NCBI GenBank assembly: GCA_003641465.1
Contig: QNAJ01000047.1
Coordinates: 1-8,737, forward strand
DNA length: 8,737 nt
Origin: Verrucomicrobiota bacterium
GTDB taxonomy: Bacteria > Verrucomicrobiota > Kiritimatiellia > B70-G9
Direction of reading: 5' to 3'
The notes beneath the pieces were generated by a model, which saw only the letters and a program-made list of their open reading frames with translations, had not been told where the DNA came from and did not search any database. Shown piece after piece: positions 1 through 7,125 of this stretch (its first letter is position 1; the number at the start of each line of letters is the position of its first letter). The position numbers and the translations under genes are program-made.

Positions 1-2
1 CG

Positions 3-482
3 AAGGCCGCTCATCAATTGGGCCAGATCCGTGCCGCGGTGCAGGCCTATTACGGGGAGTACGGGACCATGCCCTCTCCGGATGATCAAGGTGTGACCGA
101 CTATGCCTACGGGTCGAAGAGCTGCAGTCATAAGCAGAACGTCGTGATGAGAATTCTGCGGGGGAAGGACACCACCAACAACTACCGGGGGTTGATTTTC
201 CTGACGGTTCCGGAAGACTCCTTGACCGGAACCGACAAGGATGGAAACAGCTACACGGAGGCCGACGGCTACTACCTCGATCCTTGGGGAAATCCATATA
301 TGATTGCTATGGACTGCAACTATGACGGGATACTGCAAATAACGGGCCTGGACGATCCAGCGCAGGATTACGTCCGTGAGCTTTCGGTGGGAGATGACGG
401 GATTTTCCGAGGATTGACCATAGGAGTGATGTCTTACGGGCCTGATTCAGAGCGGCTGGATTCGTTCATGACCTCATGGTAA
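3..482 (+). CDS. Type II secretion/type IV pilus-like pseudopilin (GspG-like), 5' end missing
   Basis: The frame is open from the left edge (AAG at 3, reading K-A-A-H-Q-L-G-Q-I-R) and ends with TAA at 480-482. The TTG at 18 is not a convincing start, because the residues around it read as the middle of the long N-terminal pilin helix; the prepilin peptidase site and hydrophobic segment must lie upstream. The visible part, about 159 residues, has the end of that helix (AAVQAYYGEYGTMPSP), then a globular beta domain with the pseudopilin signature DPWGNPY (about 286-306), a calcium-loop-like DCNYDGI at 313-333, and a late SYGPD (433-447). These features are typical of GspG-type pseudopilins and of the large pseudopilin families of PVC bacteria. 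Known role: such proteins are assembled on the inner membrane into a short periplasmic pseudopilus or form minor pilins. No secretion-system gene is visible beside it, so its machinery is unknown. Two cysteines (in KSCSH and MDCNY) could form a disulfide. The family is confident; the exact subtype is not. Confidence 0.8.
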   Translation, partial: KAAHQLGQIRAAVQAYYGEYGTMPSPDDQGVTDYAYGSKSCSHKQNVVMRILRGKDTTNNYRGLIFLTVPEDSLTGTDKDGNSYTEADGYYLDPWGNPYMIAMDCNYDGILQITGLDDPAQDYVRELSVGDDGIFRGLTIGVMSYGPDSERLDSFMTSW

Positions 483-554
483 GTCCCGCGAAGCAGCAGG
501 TTACGATGATGCTCGGGGCAGCCTCCCAGGGGCTGAAAGCTTTCGGATTCCGTG

Positions 555-581
555 TTGACCGCGCGTGGGGTGCTGGATAAG
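555..581 (+). promoter_or_regulatory. Weak sigma70-like promoter candidate
   Basis: TTGACC at 555-560 differs from the -35 consensus by one base. GATAAG at 576-581 matches four of six -10 positions, and the spacer is 15 bases, shorter than the optimum of 17. Transcription would begin near 588 and give a leader of about 65 bases before the ATG at 653. The gap size and the change of function from pseudopilin to chaperone make a promoter here plausible, but the match is weak and could be chance. Confidence 0.25.
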
Positions 582-638
582 GTCGGGGGTTTTCTGGGGC
601 CGGCGGGCTATTCACCGGCGAGTCCCAGGAGTCGGATC

Positions 639-643
639 GGAGG
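639..643 (+). promoter_or_regulatory. Ribosome binding site of the PpiD-like gene
   Basis: GGAGG, nine bases before the ATG at 653, supports that start over the second in-frame ATG two codons later. Confidence 0.75.
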
Positions 644-652
644 AAAAGACAG

Positions 653-2458
653 ATGGCCATGCTGATCGGCAAGTTTCACCGGCTGATCCAGTCCCGGCTG
701 TTGTGGGCGGGGTTCCTAGTGATTGTGGTGTTCACTTTTGTCATCTGGGGGATGGTAACACCGCGGGCTACACGTCAGGCCCGAAGGCGCACATCAGTGG
801 GGATCATCGGGGGGCGGCCGGTGAGCCATGAGGAATTCCGTGCAGCATATCTTAAAGCCTATCTGTCACTGGTTATGACGTTGGACCGCCATCCGGAAAT
901 AGATCCGGCGCTTGACCGCGAGCTGCGCAGGGAAGCCTGGAAACAGCTGGTCGAATTGCATACGGCGCGGCAGTTGGGTCTTAGCGCTGCTGACCAGGAA
1001 GTGATCAATACTATCCGCCGGGACAGGCATTTTCTGGTCGAGGGGAAATTCAGTCCGGCCCATTACGAGGCTTTCATTCGAATGCTGGGCGAGACTTTCG
1101 GGCTGTCGGAAAAGGGATTCGAGGAACACGTGCGCGAACAGATCATTCTTCAGAAGTTGAGGATGATGGTGACCCAAGCGGCTCTGGTATCGCCTTATGA
1201 GCAGCAGCGTGCCTTCCGGCTGCTTACCGACAGTTTCGATCTGGATTATGTGATACTCAGCAACTCTTTGGTGAAAGACAAGGTGAAGCTCTCAGATGAG
1301 CAAGTGCGTGCCTTCTACGAACGTGATCCTGAGAAATTCGCGATACCGCCGAAGGTGCGGGTGAAGTATGTCTGCTTCCCGGTATCCAATTACATGACGC
1401 AGGTTACAGTGACCGAAGAGGAGTTGCGTGACTATTACGACCAGCACATAGACGACTTCACGGCGCCGGCAACAACCGACCGAACCGCACGTGCCGATTC
1501 CGGGGAGGAGAACACTGACATTACTACGACTCAGGAAGAGGCCGAAGCTCAAGGGCCGCAATCTACGAATGAACTGGTAAGGCCCTTTGAAGAAGTGCGG
1601 GACCAGATCGAACAGACCGTTTTGCATCAGAAGGCACTGGATGCTGCAGCGGACGAGGCCACCGCATTTGTGGTTATGCTGGCTCCGGATCGGGAAGGCA
1701 ATCAGCCGGAGTTCGATGAGGCTGCTGCGGAGAAGGGACTGCAGGTATTTGAACCGCCTCCCTTTGCGACAGACGAGGTCCCTGAGGGAGTGAGTGCCGG
1801 GCTGGAATTCACCCGCACGGCTTTCTCCCTGACAAAGGCACCCGACGAATATTTCAGTGACGCGGTCATAGGAACTGATGCGGTCTATGTAATCGCACTG
1901 AAAGAGAAGTTGGAACGGCGCGTGCCAGCCTTCGAGGAAGTGAAGGATCGTGTCCGAAGCGCGGCGGAGCGCGAGGAGATCGACCGGCTTCTGCTTGGTT
2001 TCGCCCGCGATCTGCATTCCACCGCGGAGAGCGAGATGAAAAAGGATCCCACCAATTGTCTGGTGCGCGCGGCGAGGCATATGGGGGTACCGGTATACAG
2101 CGTAACCAACGTCACCGCGGCATCGGGAGTGACCAATTGCGTTTACTCGGATCTGATCATGAGGGCGGTACTTGTCCGGTCGGAGGGCGAACTGACAGAG
2201 CCGGTGCCTGCCGACGGGGCGCTGCTGGTTGCGTATGTTCGATCTCGAAAAGCGGCCGATCCGCAGCTCTTTGCATCGTACAAGCAGCCGATCATTACTG
2301 CGCTGCGGCGGGAGCGCGGCAGGATGTTGTGGGAGAGTTTTGAAGACTTCCTCCTGAGAGGTGCAGCGGTTTCCAACCGTATCTTGCGAGCCGCGGGAGA
2401 GGAGGGCGGCGCTCCCGAAGCCGAGAAGGGCCGGGATGAAACAGACCGCGGTCCGTAA
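653..2458 (+). CDS. PpiD/SurA-like membrane-anchored periplasmic chaperone without a recognisable parvulin core
   Basis: A 601-residue protein with a short cytoplasmic N terminus (MAMLIGKFHR), one membrane segment at about residues 15-36, and the rest presumably periplasmic: the arrangement of PpiD, which helps newly exported outer-membrane and periplasmic proteins fold at the Sec exit. Residues about 50-190 match the SurA/PpiD N-terminal chaperone region: IGGRPVSHEEFRAAY, then a helical stretch with the characteristic GKFSPAHYEAFI (131-142) and a further helix around 155-175. Residues 195-270 (DLDYVILSNS, VRVKYVCFPV, a repeated EEELRDYYDQHIDDF type motif) fit the segment that precedes the isomerase in PpiD. 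An acidic, Thr/Glu-rich linker follows (about 270-307). I do not see the parvulin core, with its GGDLGWF-like strand. Instead two related modules follow, starting at FEEVRDQIE (312) and FEEVKDRVR (427). The gene has its own good ribosome site and ends 29 bases before trkA. The chaperone family is likely; isomerase activity is doubtful. Confidence 0.75.
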   Translation: MAMLIGKFHRLIQSRLLWAGFLVIVVFTFVIWGMVTPRATRQARRRTSVGIIGGRPVSHEEFRAAYLKAYLSLVMTLDRHPEIDPALDRELRREAWKQLVELHTARQLGLSAADQEVINTIRRDRHFLVEGKFSPAHYEAFIRMLGETFGLSEKGFEEHVREQIILQKLRMMVTQAALVSPYEQQRAFRLLTDSFDLDYVILSNSLVKDKVKLSDEQVRAFYERDPEKFAIPPKVRVKYVCFPVSNYMTQVTVTEEELRDYYDQHIDDFTAPATTDRTARADSGEENTDITTTQEEAEAQGPQSTNELVRPFEEVRDQIEQTVLHQKALDAAADEATAFVVMLAPDREGNQPEFDEAAAEKGLQVFEPPPFATDEVPEGVSAGLEFTRTAFSLTKAPDEYFSDAVIGTDAVYVIALKEKLERRVPAFEEVKDRVRSAAEREEIDRLLLGFARDLHSTAESEMKKDPTNCLVRAARHMGVPVYSVTNVTAASGVTNCVYSDLIMRAVLVRSEGELTEPVPADGALLVAYVRSRKAADPQLFASYKQPIITALRRERGRMLWESFEDFLLRGAAVSNRILRAAGEEGGAPEAEKGRDETDRGP

Positions 2459-2487
2459 GCACGCCGATTAGAGGCAGTGAGCCACAA

Positions 2488-3825
2488 ATGCGGGTGCTGA
2501 TAATAGGAGCCGGTAACACGGGGCTACAGCTCGGCGCCCGGCTGTCAGCTCTTCACCACGAGGTAGTGATCGTAGACAACGGTCGCGAGGGAGTCGAGCG
2601 GGCCCGGGAATCTCTGGATGCACTGGTCATCGAAGGATGGGGTGCCGCTCCGCGGGTCCTGGACGAGGCTGGCATACGGGAAAGCAATTTGGTTGCGGCG
2701 GTCACGGGAAGCGACGAGGTCAACATCCTGGCATGTGCCTATGCGGCTGCGGTAGGAGTTGGGCACAAGATAGCGAGGGTCCGGAACACTGATTACTTTG
2801 AAGGCTGGCCGGGTGAGGGGTTGCGCGGAATGGGCGTGGACCGGGTGGTCTGCGACGTTGAAGTGACTGCCAAGGAAATCCGGAATGTGCTGCGGTTGCC
2901 CGGCACAGTGGAAGTGGCCGAGCTGCTGGGCGGCCGGCTGATCGTGGTGGGTATAAGAGTGCGCTCAGGCAGCCCGCTGGCAGGCCGCCGGCTTGAGGAG
3001 CTGCCCCGGTTCGGAGAGCCGTCGCAGAAATTCCGGCTGGTCGGCGTGGTGCGCGGGGATGAGGCCTTTGTGCCGCATGGCCGGACACTGGTCACAACGG
3101 GTGACGTGGTGTACCTGGCGGTAAACACGCGGGATGTGGATGAAGTTCTGGATTGGGTTCAGCCCTCCCGGCGACGCGGCTCGAGGGTGATCATAGTCGG
3201 TGGCGGCGCCGTGGGGCGCCGCTTGGCGGCGCTGCTTCAACCGGAGATGGAGGTAGTGCTTGTGGAGCGGGACCGCACCCGGGCAGAGCGCTGCAGTGCC
3301 GAGTGCCGCGGTGTGACGGTCGTTCATGGCGATTGCCTTGAGGAGGAGACCTTGCGGGAAGCAGCGCCGGACGATCAGACGGGTTTTGCAGCGGTTACCG
3401 GCGATGACGAGAACAATATCATTGCTTGCCTCCTGGCTCGACGCTTGGGCATCGGATTGACAGTGGCCCGGATATCACGCCAGCACTATTCGCCGGTCAT
3501 CAGCACTCTGGAAATCGTGGATCGCGTAGTGAATGACCATTCTGCCCTGCTGAACGCCATCATGGGATACGTGCGGGGAGGGCATGTGCGCGCTTCGCGC
3601 TCGCTGGATGGCTTCCCCGGGGAGATCCTTGAGATTGCGGTTGAGAAGAAGTCCCGCTGGGAGGGCCGGCGCCTGGAGTCGGCGGCCTTGCCGCAGGGCG
3701 CCATTGTGGCCGCTCTGCAGCGGGGTGAGGAGATTATTATTCCAACGGGACAAACCCGCTTGACCGCCGGTGACGTCATGGTGATCTTTTCTTCACCGGA
3801 AGCGGTCGCAAGAATCCGTCCTTAG
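2488..3825 (+). CDS. trkA: Trk potassium uptake system regulatory subunit TrkA
   Basis: A 445-residue protein of normal TrkA length with the full tandem layout RCK_N-RCK_C-RCK_N-RCK_C. The first Rossmann fold starts at residue 2 with IIGAGNTG (G7, G9, G12) and an acidic residue at the end of the second strand (D30). The second begins near 233 with IIVGGGAVG (G238, G240, G243) and E260. Each is followed by the conserved acidic-asparagine helix start (GSDEVNILAC and GDDENNIIAC). The RCK_C ligand domains lie at about 143-222 and 380-443, both with the family's late GDVV/GDVM turn. Known role: TrkA forms a ring on the cytosolic face of TrkH, binds NAD(H) or other nucleotides, and gates K+ flow. 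The downstream trkH confirms the assignment. A GAGG at 2471-2474 is 13 bases before the ATG, rather far, so translation may depend partly on readthrough from the upstream gene. No key residue appears missing. Confidence 0.96.
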   Translation: MRVLIIGAGNTGLQLGARLSALHHEVVIVDNGREGVERARESLDALVIEGWGAAPRVLDEAGIRESNLVAAVTGSDEVNILACAYAAAVGVGHKIARVRNTDYFEGWPGEGLRGMGVDRVVCDVEVTAKEIRNVLRLPGTVEVAELLGGRLIVVGIRVRSGSPLAGRRLEELPRFGEPSQKFRLVGVVRGDEAFVPHGRTLVTTGDVVYLAVNTRDVDEVLDWVQPSRRRGSRVIIVGGGAVGRRLAALLQPEMEVVLVERDRTRAERCSAECRGVTVVHGDCLEEETLREAAPDDQTGFAAVTGDDENNIIACLLARRLGIGLTVARISRQHYSPVISTLEIVDRVVNDHSALLNAIMGYVRGGHVRASRSLDGFPGEILEIAVEKKSRWEGRRLESAALPQGAIVAALQRGEEIIIPTGQTRLTAGDVMVIFSSPEAVARIRP

Positions 3826-3830
3826 AAATG

Positions 3831-3885
3831 GGCCGAGTTTTCACCGAGGGGATTTGAAACGCAGAGGATCCTGAGGGGCTCGGCC
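3831..3885 (+). other. Inverted repeat in the trkA-trkH gap
   Basis: GGCCGAG at 3831-3837 is a perfect inverted match to CTCGGCC at 3879-3885. The stem can be extended inward by four T-G wobble pairs (TTTT 3838-3841 with GGGG 3875-3878). The loop of about 33 bases contains an 8-bp palindrome, AGGATCCT, at 3865-3872. The structure begins five bases after the trkA stop and ends 22 bases before the trkH start. No T-tract follows, so it is not a normal intrinsic terminator. It could adjust the TrkA:TrkH ratio or mRNA stability, or be chance. Confidence 0.4.
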
Positions 3886-3907
3886 AAACCGGGTTCCCGC
3901 GAGTGAA

Positions 3908-5365
3908 GTGAACATAAGGGCAGTTCTGAGACTAGTTGCGGTGGTGCTGGTGATCATTGGCGCGGCTATGGCGGTCTGCGCCTTGGTTTCTCATTTCTGC
4001 GGTGATCCGGCGTGCGCAGAACGCTCCATGGTGACCGCTTCAGTGGTGGTGGTAAGCCTGGGGTTAGTCGGAGTGGTGCTTACTCGGGGAGCTGACCGCC
4101 GGGAATTGGGGCGGCGCGATGGGTTTGCCATCGTTACCTTTGGATGGCTTGCTGCTGCGGTGGCTGGAGCGCTCCCCTATGTCCTCTCGGGTCTCATAAG
4201 GAATCCGATCAGTGCGCTATTCGAAACCATGTCAGGGCTTACCACGACGGGGGCGACGGTACTTTCAAATCTGGAAGAGATTCCCCGCGGGCTGCTGCTG
4301 TGGCGCGCGACCACGCATTTCTTCGGCGGAATGGGAGTCCTTATCCTGTGCGTCGCGGTGCTGCCGTTTCTGCGGGTGGGGGGCATGCAGATTTACAGGG
4401 CGGAGTTACCCGGACCGGAAAAAGAAAGACTGACCCCGCGACTGGTAACCACGGCACGTGCCCTCTGGGGGGTCTATGTGTTGATGTGTCTGGCGGAGAC
4501 CCTGCTGCTCATGGTTGGAGGTATGGATCTGTTCGATGCGGTCTGCCACAGCTTCGCAACGATGGCTACTGGTGGATTTTCGACCCGTTCAGGGAGCATC
4601 GGAGCGTACCACAGTGCCTATATCGAAGTCGTGATAATCATATTCATGCTCCTGGCGGGCACTAATTTCGCCTTGCATTACCGTGCATTGCGCGGGGACT
4701 TGCTGGGTTACCTGCGTAACTTCGAATTTCGCGGCTATGTGTTCATTTGGGCAGCAGCCTGTGGCCTTCTGGCAATGCTGATTCTCTTTTCAGGCAGATA
4801 TGACGATCTGGGGCATGCTGTGCGTACGGCCTTCTTCCAGGGCACCTCCATCATGACTACTACCGGGTTCACCACGGCGGATTTCGACACGTGGCCCAAT
4901 GCGGCGCGCCTGTTGCTGGTAGTCCTTATGTTCGTGGGAGGTTGTGCGGGATCGACGGGGGGCGGAATGAAGGTTTTCCGCATTCTGGTGGGTGTCAAGA
5001 AAGTGGTGCGGGATCTCTCCCGCTACATGCGTCCCCGGGTGGTGATGCGTATCTGGGTGGGGCAGCGGGTGCTGGACGAGGAGACTGTGAGCCACATCGC
5101 CTCATTTATCTTGCTTTTCCTGGGCATATTTGTGGGAGCAACGGCGGTGATGGCCTTTTTTACTCCGGACCTGGTTACGGCGGCCGCTTCCGTGGCGGCC
5201 ACTCTGGGTAACATTGGACCGGGCTTAGGGGCGGTGGGAGCCTCCGAGAACTACGCTGGTATTCCTGTGGCGGGACAGGTTGTACTGACTCTATGCATGC
5301 TTCTGGGCCGTCTGGAGCTGTATACTGTACTGGTGATGTTCATGCCCAGCTTCTGGAAGAGGTAG
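3908..5365 (+). CDS. trkH: Trk potassium uptake system membrane pore subunit TrkH
   Basis: A 485-residue membrane protein of usual TrkH length. It conducts K+ across the inner membrane and is gated by the TrkA ring encoded just upstream. All four pore loops of the SKT (superfamily of K+ transporters) fold are recognisable, each centred on the selectivity-filter glycine: TTTGAT at 112-117, ATGGFS at 220-225, TTTGFT at 317-322, and TLGNIGPG at 432-439. GGCAGSTGGGMK at 344-355 is the strongly conserved stretch after the third repeat, in the region of the gating loop. Hydrophobic segments occur throughout, including the N-terminal one at about 8-28. The start is GTG at 3908. It is the only acceptable start after the in-frame TGA at 3872, and the next Met (residue 21) would remove the first membrane segment. 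No strong ribosome site is seen; GAGTGAA directly abuts the GTG, so translation may be weak or coupled. The gene ends four bases before the aldolase, suggesting one transcript. Confidence 0.96.
   Translation: MNIRAVLRLVAVVLVIIGAAMAVCALVSHFCGDPACAERSMVTASVVVVSLGLVGVVLTRGADRRELGRRDGFAIVTFGWLAAAVAGALPYVLSGLIRNPISALFETMSGLTTTGATVLSNLEEIPRGLLLWRATTHFFGGMGVLILCVAVLPFLRVGGMQIYRAELPGPEKERLTPRLVTTARALWGVYVLMCLAETLLLMVGGMDLFDAVCHSFATMATGGFSTRSGSIGAYHSAYIEVVIIIFMLLAGTNFALHYRALRGDLLGYLRNFEFRGYVFIWAAACGLLAMLILFSGRYDDLGHAVRTAFFQGTSIMTTTGFTTADFDTWPNAARLLLVVLMFVGGCAGSTGGGMKVFRILVGVKKVVRDLSRYMRPRVVMRIWVGQRVLDEETVSHIASFILLFLGIFVGATAVMAFFTPDLVTAAASVAATLGNIGPGLGAVGASENYAGIPVAGQVVLTLCMLLGRLELYTVLVMFMPSFWKR
5355..5362 (+). 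promoter_or_regulatory. Ribosome binding site of the aldolase gene, inside the end of trkH
   Basis: GGAAGAGG lies seven bases before the ATG at 5370 and within the last codons of trkH. This supports the start and co-translation with trkH. Confidence 0.7.
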
Positions 5366-5369
5366 TCGG

Positions 5370-6053
5370 ATGAGTCGCGAGTTGATAAGCAGCCAGAGGC
5401 TGGAAGAGAAACTTTGTGACTATGCCCGCCGACTTGCCGGGAAGGGGCTCGCATCCGGTGCGGGCGGCAACATCAGTGCCTGCTCGGACAATACAGTATG
5501 GATAAGTGGATCGGGAATCGCCTTGGAAGATGCGCGACCCGGAGTCTTTTCGCCGATTGACTTGCGTAGCGGAAAACCGCTGCGGAGCGACATCAAGCCC
5601 AGTTGTGAGATCGGAGCTCATCTGGCCATATACCGGGTCCGCGATGATGTCCGCGCCGTCTTCCATATTCATCCGCCATTTGCCACGGGTTTGGCCAGCG
5701 CGGGAGTAGATTTTTCGACGTTTACCTTTGAGGCGGTTCTTGACCTTGGCCCCGTAGATCTCCTGCCGATGCTGCCTCCCGGATCATCCGAGCTGGCCGA
5801 ACGGATCGGGCGCTCTGCGGCAGGTCATGACGTGATTCTGCTGGCCAACCACGGTGCGGTGGTCATGGGCAGAACCATGCGGCAGGCGTACTTGCGGTGC
5901 TGCATACTTGAAGAGACCGCGATTGCGTTTCTGGTGGCGCATCTGGTCGGGGGAGGGAGTGTAGGGGGCATTCCGGCTGATATGATCCGGGAACTGCGCC
6001 GGGATTACCGTGCCACTGCCCGTCGGAGGATAATTGAGCAGGAGGAAGACTGA
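5370..6053 (+). CDS. Class II aldolase/adducin family protein (L-fuculose-phosphate aldolase-like)
   Basis: A 227-residue protein, close to the usual length of this zinc enzyme family (about 210-230). The N-terminal phosphate-binding motif SGAGGNIS is at 29-36 and a second phosphate-site motif, ISGSG, at 45-49. E80 in KPSCEIGAH corresponds to the catalytic acid of fuculose-phosphate aldolase. The zinc ligands are H99 and H101 in HIHPP and H161 in LANHGAVVMG. Known members cleave L-fuculose- or L-rhamnulose-1-phosphate to dihydroxyacetone phosphate and lactaldehyde, but others are dehydratases (MtnB), epimerases (AraD) or decarboxylases with the same metal site. The motifs alone cannot fix the substrate. 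All metal and catalytic residues are present, so it should be active. It starts four bases after trkH and its stop overlaps the next start, so it is probably co-transcribed with both. The reductase partner favours an aldehyde-producing reaction, which is inference. Confidence 0.87.
   Translation: MSRELISSQRLEEKLCDYARRLAGKGLASGAGGNISACSDNTVWISGSGIALEDARPGVFSPIDLRSGKPLRSDIKPSCEIGAHLAIYRVRDDVRAVFHIHPPFATGLASAGVDFSTFTFEAVLDLGPVDLLPMLPPGSSELAERIGRSAAGHDVILLANHGAVVMGRTMRQAYLRCCILEETAIAFLVAHLVGGGSVGGIPADMIRELRRDYRATARRRIIEQEED
6040..6045 (+). promoter_or_regulatory. Ribosome binding site of the aldo/keto reductase gene
   Basis: A strong AGGAGG lies seven bases before the ATG at 6053, inside the last codons of the aldolase gene. 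Confidence 0.8.
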
Positions 6054-7045
6054 TGAAACTGCGTGAGATCGGTTCGTCGGGAATCAGTGGTTCGGTTATT
6101 GCATTGGGAACTTGGCCGATTGGTGGCTGGCTCTGGGGTGGATCAGACGAGAAGGAAGCTGAACGGACTATTGCTGCCGCTCTGGACTTGGGAATCAATT
6201 TCATTGATACTGCGCCCGCCTACGGCTTCGGGCTTGCCGAGAGCATCGTCGGCAGGGTGATCGCTGGCAGGCGGGAAGAGGTCGTAGTGGCCACCAAGTG
6301 CGGTTTGGTATGGGATGAGGCAACCCGGGCCCGGGTTGTTGCCGCCGGGGGTAATCCGATTCGTCACGATTTATCTCCGGGATCCATCCGGCGAGAAGTG
6401 GAGGCCAGTCTCAGGCGGCTAAGTACAGACTATATAGACCTCTATCAGACTCACTGGCCGGATGATAGGACTGCGGTCGAAGATACGATGGAATGTCTTC
6501 TTGAACTGAAGCGGGAAGGTAAGATTCGGGCCATCGGCGTGAGCAATGTCACACCGGACCTGTTGCGCCGGTATCTTGCAGTAGGACGCGTTGAGAGTGC
6601 GCAGGAGCGTTACAGCATGCTGGATAGGGAAATCGAGGCGGAGTTACTTCCACTCTGCCGGGAGCGGGGCATTGCGGTTTTGGCTTATTCTCCCTTGGCA
6701 ATGGGTCTTCTGACGGGAAAGGTGGGTCCGGAACGCATTTTCCCGAACGGAGATATCCGGTCCAAGTCTCCACGGTTCAGCGTTGAGTCACGCAGGCTTA
6801 TCCAGGAAATGGTAGCCGAGATTGAACCGATTGCCCGCGGCTACTCTGCGACTGTGGCACAGATGGTGATCGCGTGGACCGCAGCCCGTCCTGGTATTAC
6901 GCATGTTCTGGTCGGGGCGCGGAAGGAGGGGCACGTCCGTGAGAATGCCTTGGCGGGTGAGATTGCTGTACAGGCCTCGGATCTGGACCGCCTGACGGAG
7001 ATCGCCGACCGTTACCGGGGCCGCATTCCCGGGATGGGCTGGTAA
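6053..7045 (+). CDS. Aldo/keto reductase, IolS/YajO-like
   Basis: A 330-residue NADPH-type aldo/keto reductase with the complete catalytic tetrad: D52 and Y57 in FIDTAPAYGFG, K82 in VVATKCGL, and H134 in LYQTHWPD. GVSN at 162-165, AYSPLAMGLLTG at 211-222 and the cofactor-binding GARKEGHVREN at 288-298 follow in normal order for the (beta/alpha)8 barrel. The SMLDRE stretch (188-193) and the FPNGDIR loop (230-236) resemble the AKR11 group (IolS, YajO), cytosolic enzymes acting on small aldehydes or sugars. The ATG shares one base with the aldolase stop (TGATG at 6051-6055), so the two are translationally coupled. Next to a fuculose-phosphate-type aldolase, reduction of lactaldehyde or oxidation/reduction of a free aldose are reasonable guesses, but the substrate is not readable from sequence. 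No intrinsic terminator is evident after it. Confidence 0.9.
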   Translation: MKLREIGSSGISGSVIALGTWPIGGWLWGGSDEKEAERTIAAALDLGINFIDTAPAYGFGLAESIVGRVIAGRREEVVVATKCGLVWDEATRARVVAAGGNPIRHDLSPGSIRREVEASLRRLSTDYIDLYQTHWPDDRTAVEDTMECLLELKREGKIRAIGVSNVTPDLLRRYLAVGRVESAQERYSMLDREIEAELLPLCRERGIAVLAYSPLAMGLLTGKVGPERIFPNGDIRSKSPRFSVESRRLIQEMVAEIEPIARGYSATVAQMVIAWTAARPGITHVLVGARKEGHVRENALAGEIAVQASDLDRLTEIADRYRGRIPGMGW

Positions 7046-7109
7046 TCGGGTACAGCAACGGGGGGATTTTTCGCTTTGGGGCTAAACGGTAGTGCTGTTG
7101 TTGTGTAGG
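7046..7109 (+). other. Spacer after the aldo/keto reductase gene
   Basis: These bases contain G-rich and T-rich runs (GGGGGG at about 7061-7066, then TTTTT) but no hairpin before the T-run, so I do not call a terminator. Transcription from the trk-aldolase-reductase unit may run on into the secreted-protein gene unless Rho or the operator complex stops it. Confidence 0.4.
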
Positions 7110-7125
7110 TTGGAAGCGCTCTCAA
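7110..7125 (+). promoter_or_regulatory. LacI-family operator (CelR/cre-like)
   Basis: The 16-base TTGGAAGCGCTCTCAA is an imperfect palindrome centred on AGCGCT (7115-7120), with 12 of 16 positions symmetric. It fits the Bacillus CcpA cre consensus WTGNAANCGNWNNCW at every position (7110-7124) and is close to the actinobacterial CelR operator TGGGAGCGCTCCCA. The central CG flanked by such half-sites is the hallmark of LacI-family repressors. It covers the -35 box of the promoter at 7110-7137, so binding should block transcription. The regulator is not in the window and the inducing sugar is unknown. Confidence 0.7.

Larger units (their letters stand above)
483..652 (+). other. Intergenic gap between pseudopilin and PpiD-like gene
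   Basis: These 170 bases hold no convincing gene. A 24-codon ATG frame (506-580) has no good ribosome site and no recognisable product. A 5-bp hairpin, CAGCC 519-523 with GGCTG 531-535, has no T-tract after it, so it is not a credible intrinsic terminator. The gap probably contains the promoter and leader of the downstream gene, listed separately. Confidence 0.5.

Noticed and set aside
519..535. CAGCC/GGCTG hairpin as a terminator of the pseudopilin gene
   Set aside because: The stem is only five base pairs and no T-tract follows.
506..580. 24-codon frame starting ATGATG after the pseudopilin gene
   Set aside because: It has no clear ribosome site, no recognisable product and overlaps the weak promoter candidate; a chance frame is more likely.
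1292..2080. 262-codon frame on the - strand opposite the PpiD-like gene
   Set aside because: It has no recognisable domains and a cysteine/arginine-rich composition typical of antisense shadows in GC-rich genes.
4166..4175. GGAGCGCTCC palindrome resembling the LacI/CelR operator
   Set aside because: It lies deep inside trkH, encodes ordinary residues of a membrane segment, has no promoter nearby, and its outer positions fit the operator less well than the 7110 site.
7061..7076. G-run followed by T-run after the reductase gene as an intrinsic terminator
   Set aside because: There is no complementary C-run to form a stem before the T-run.
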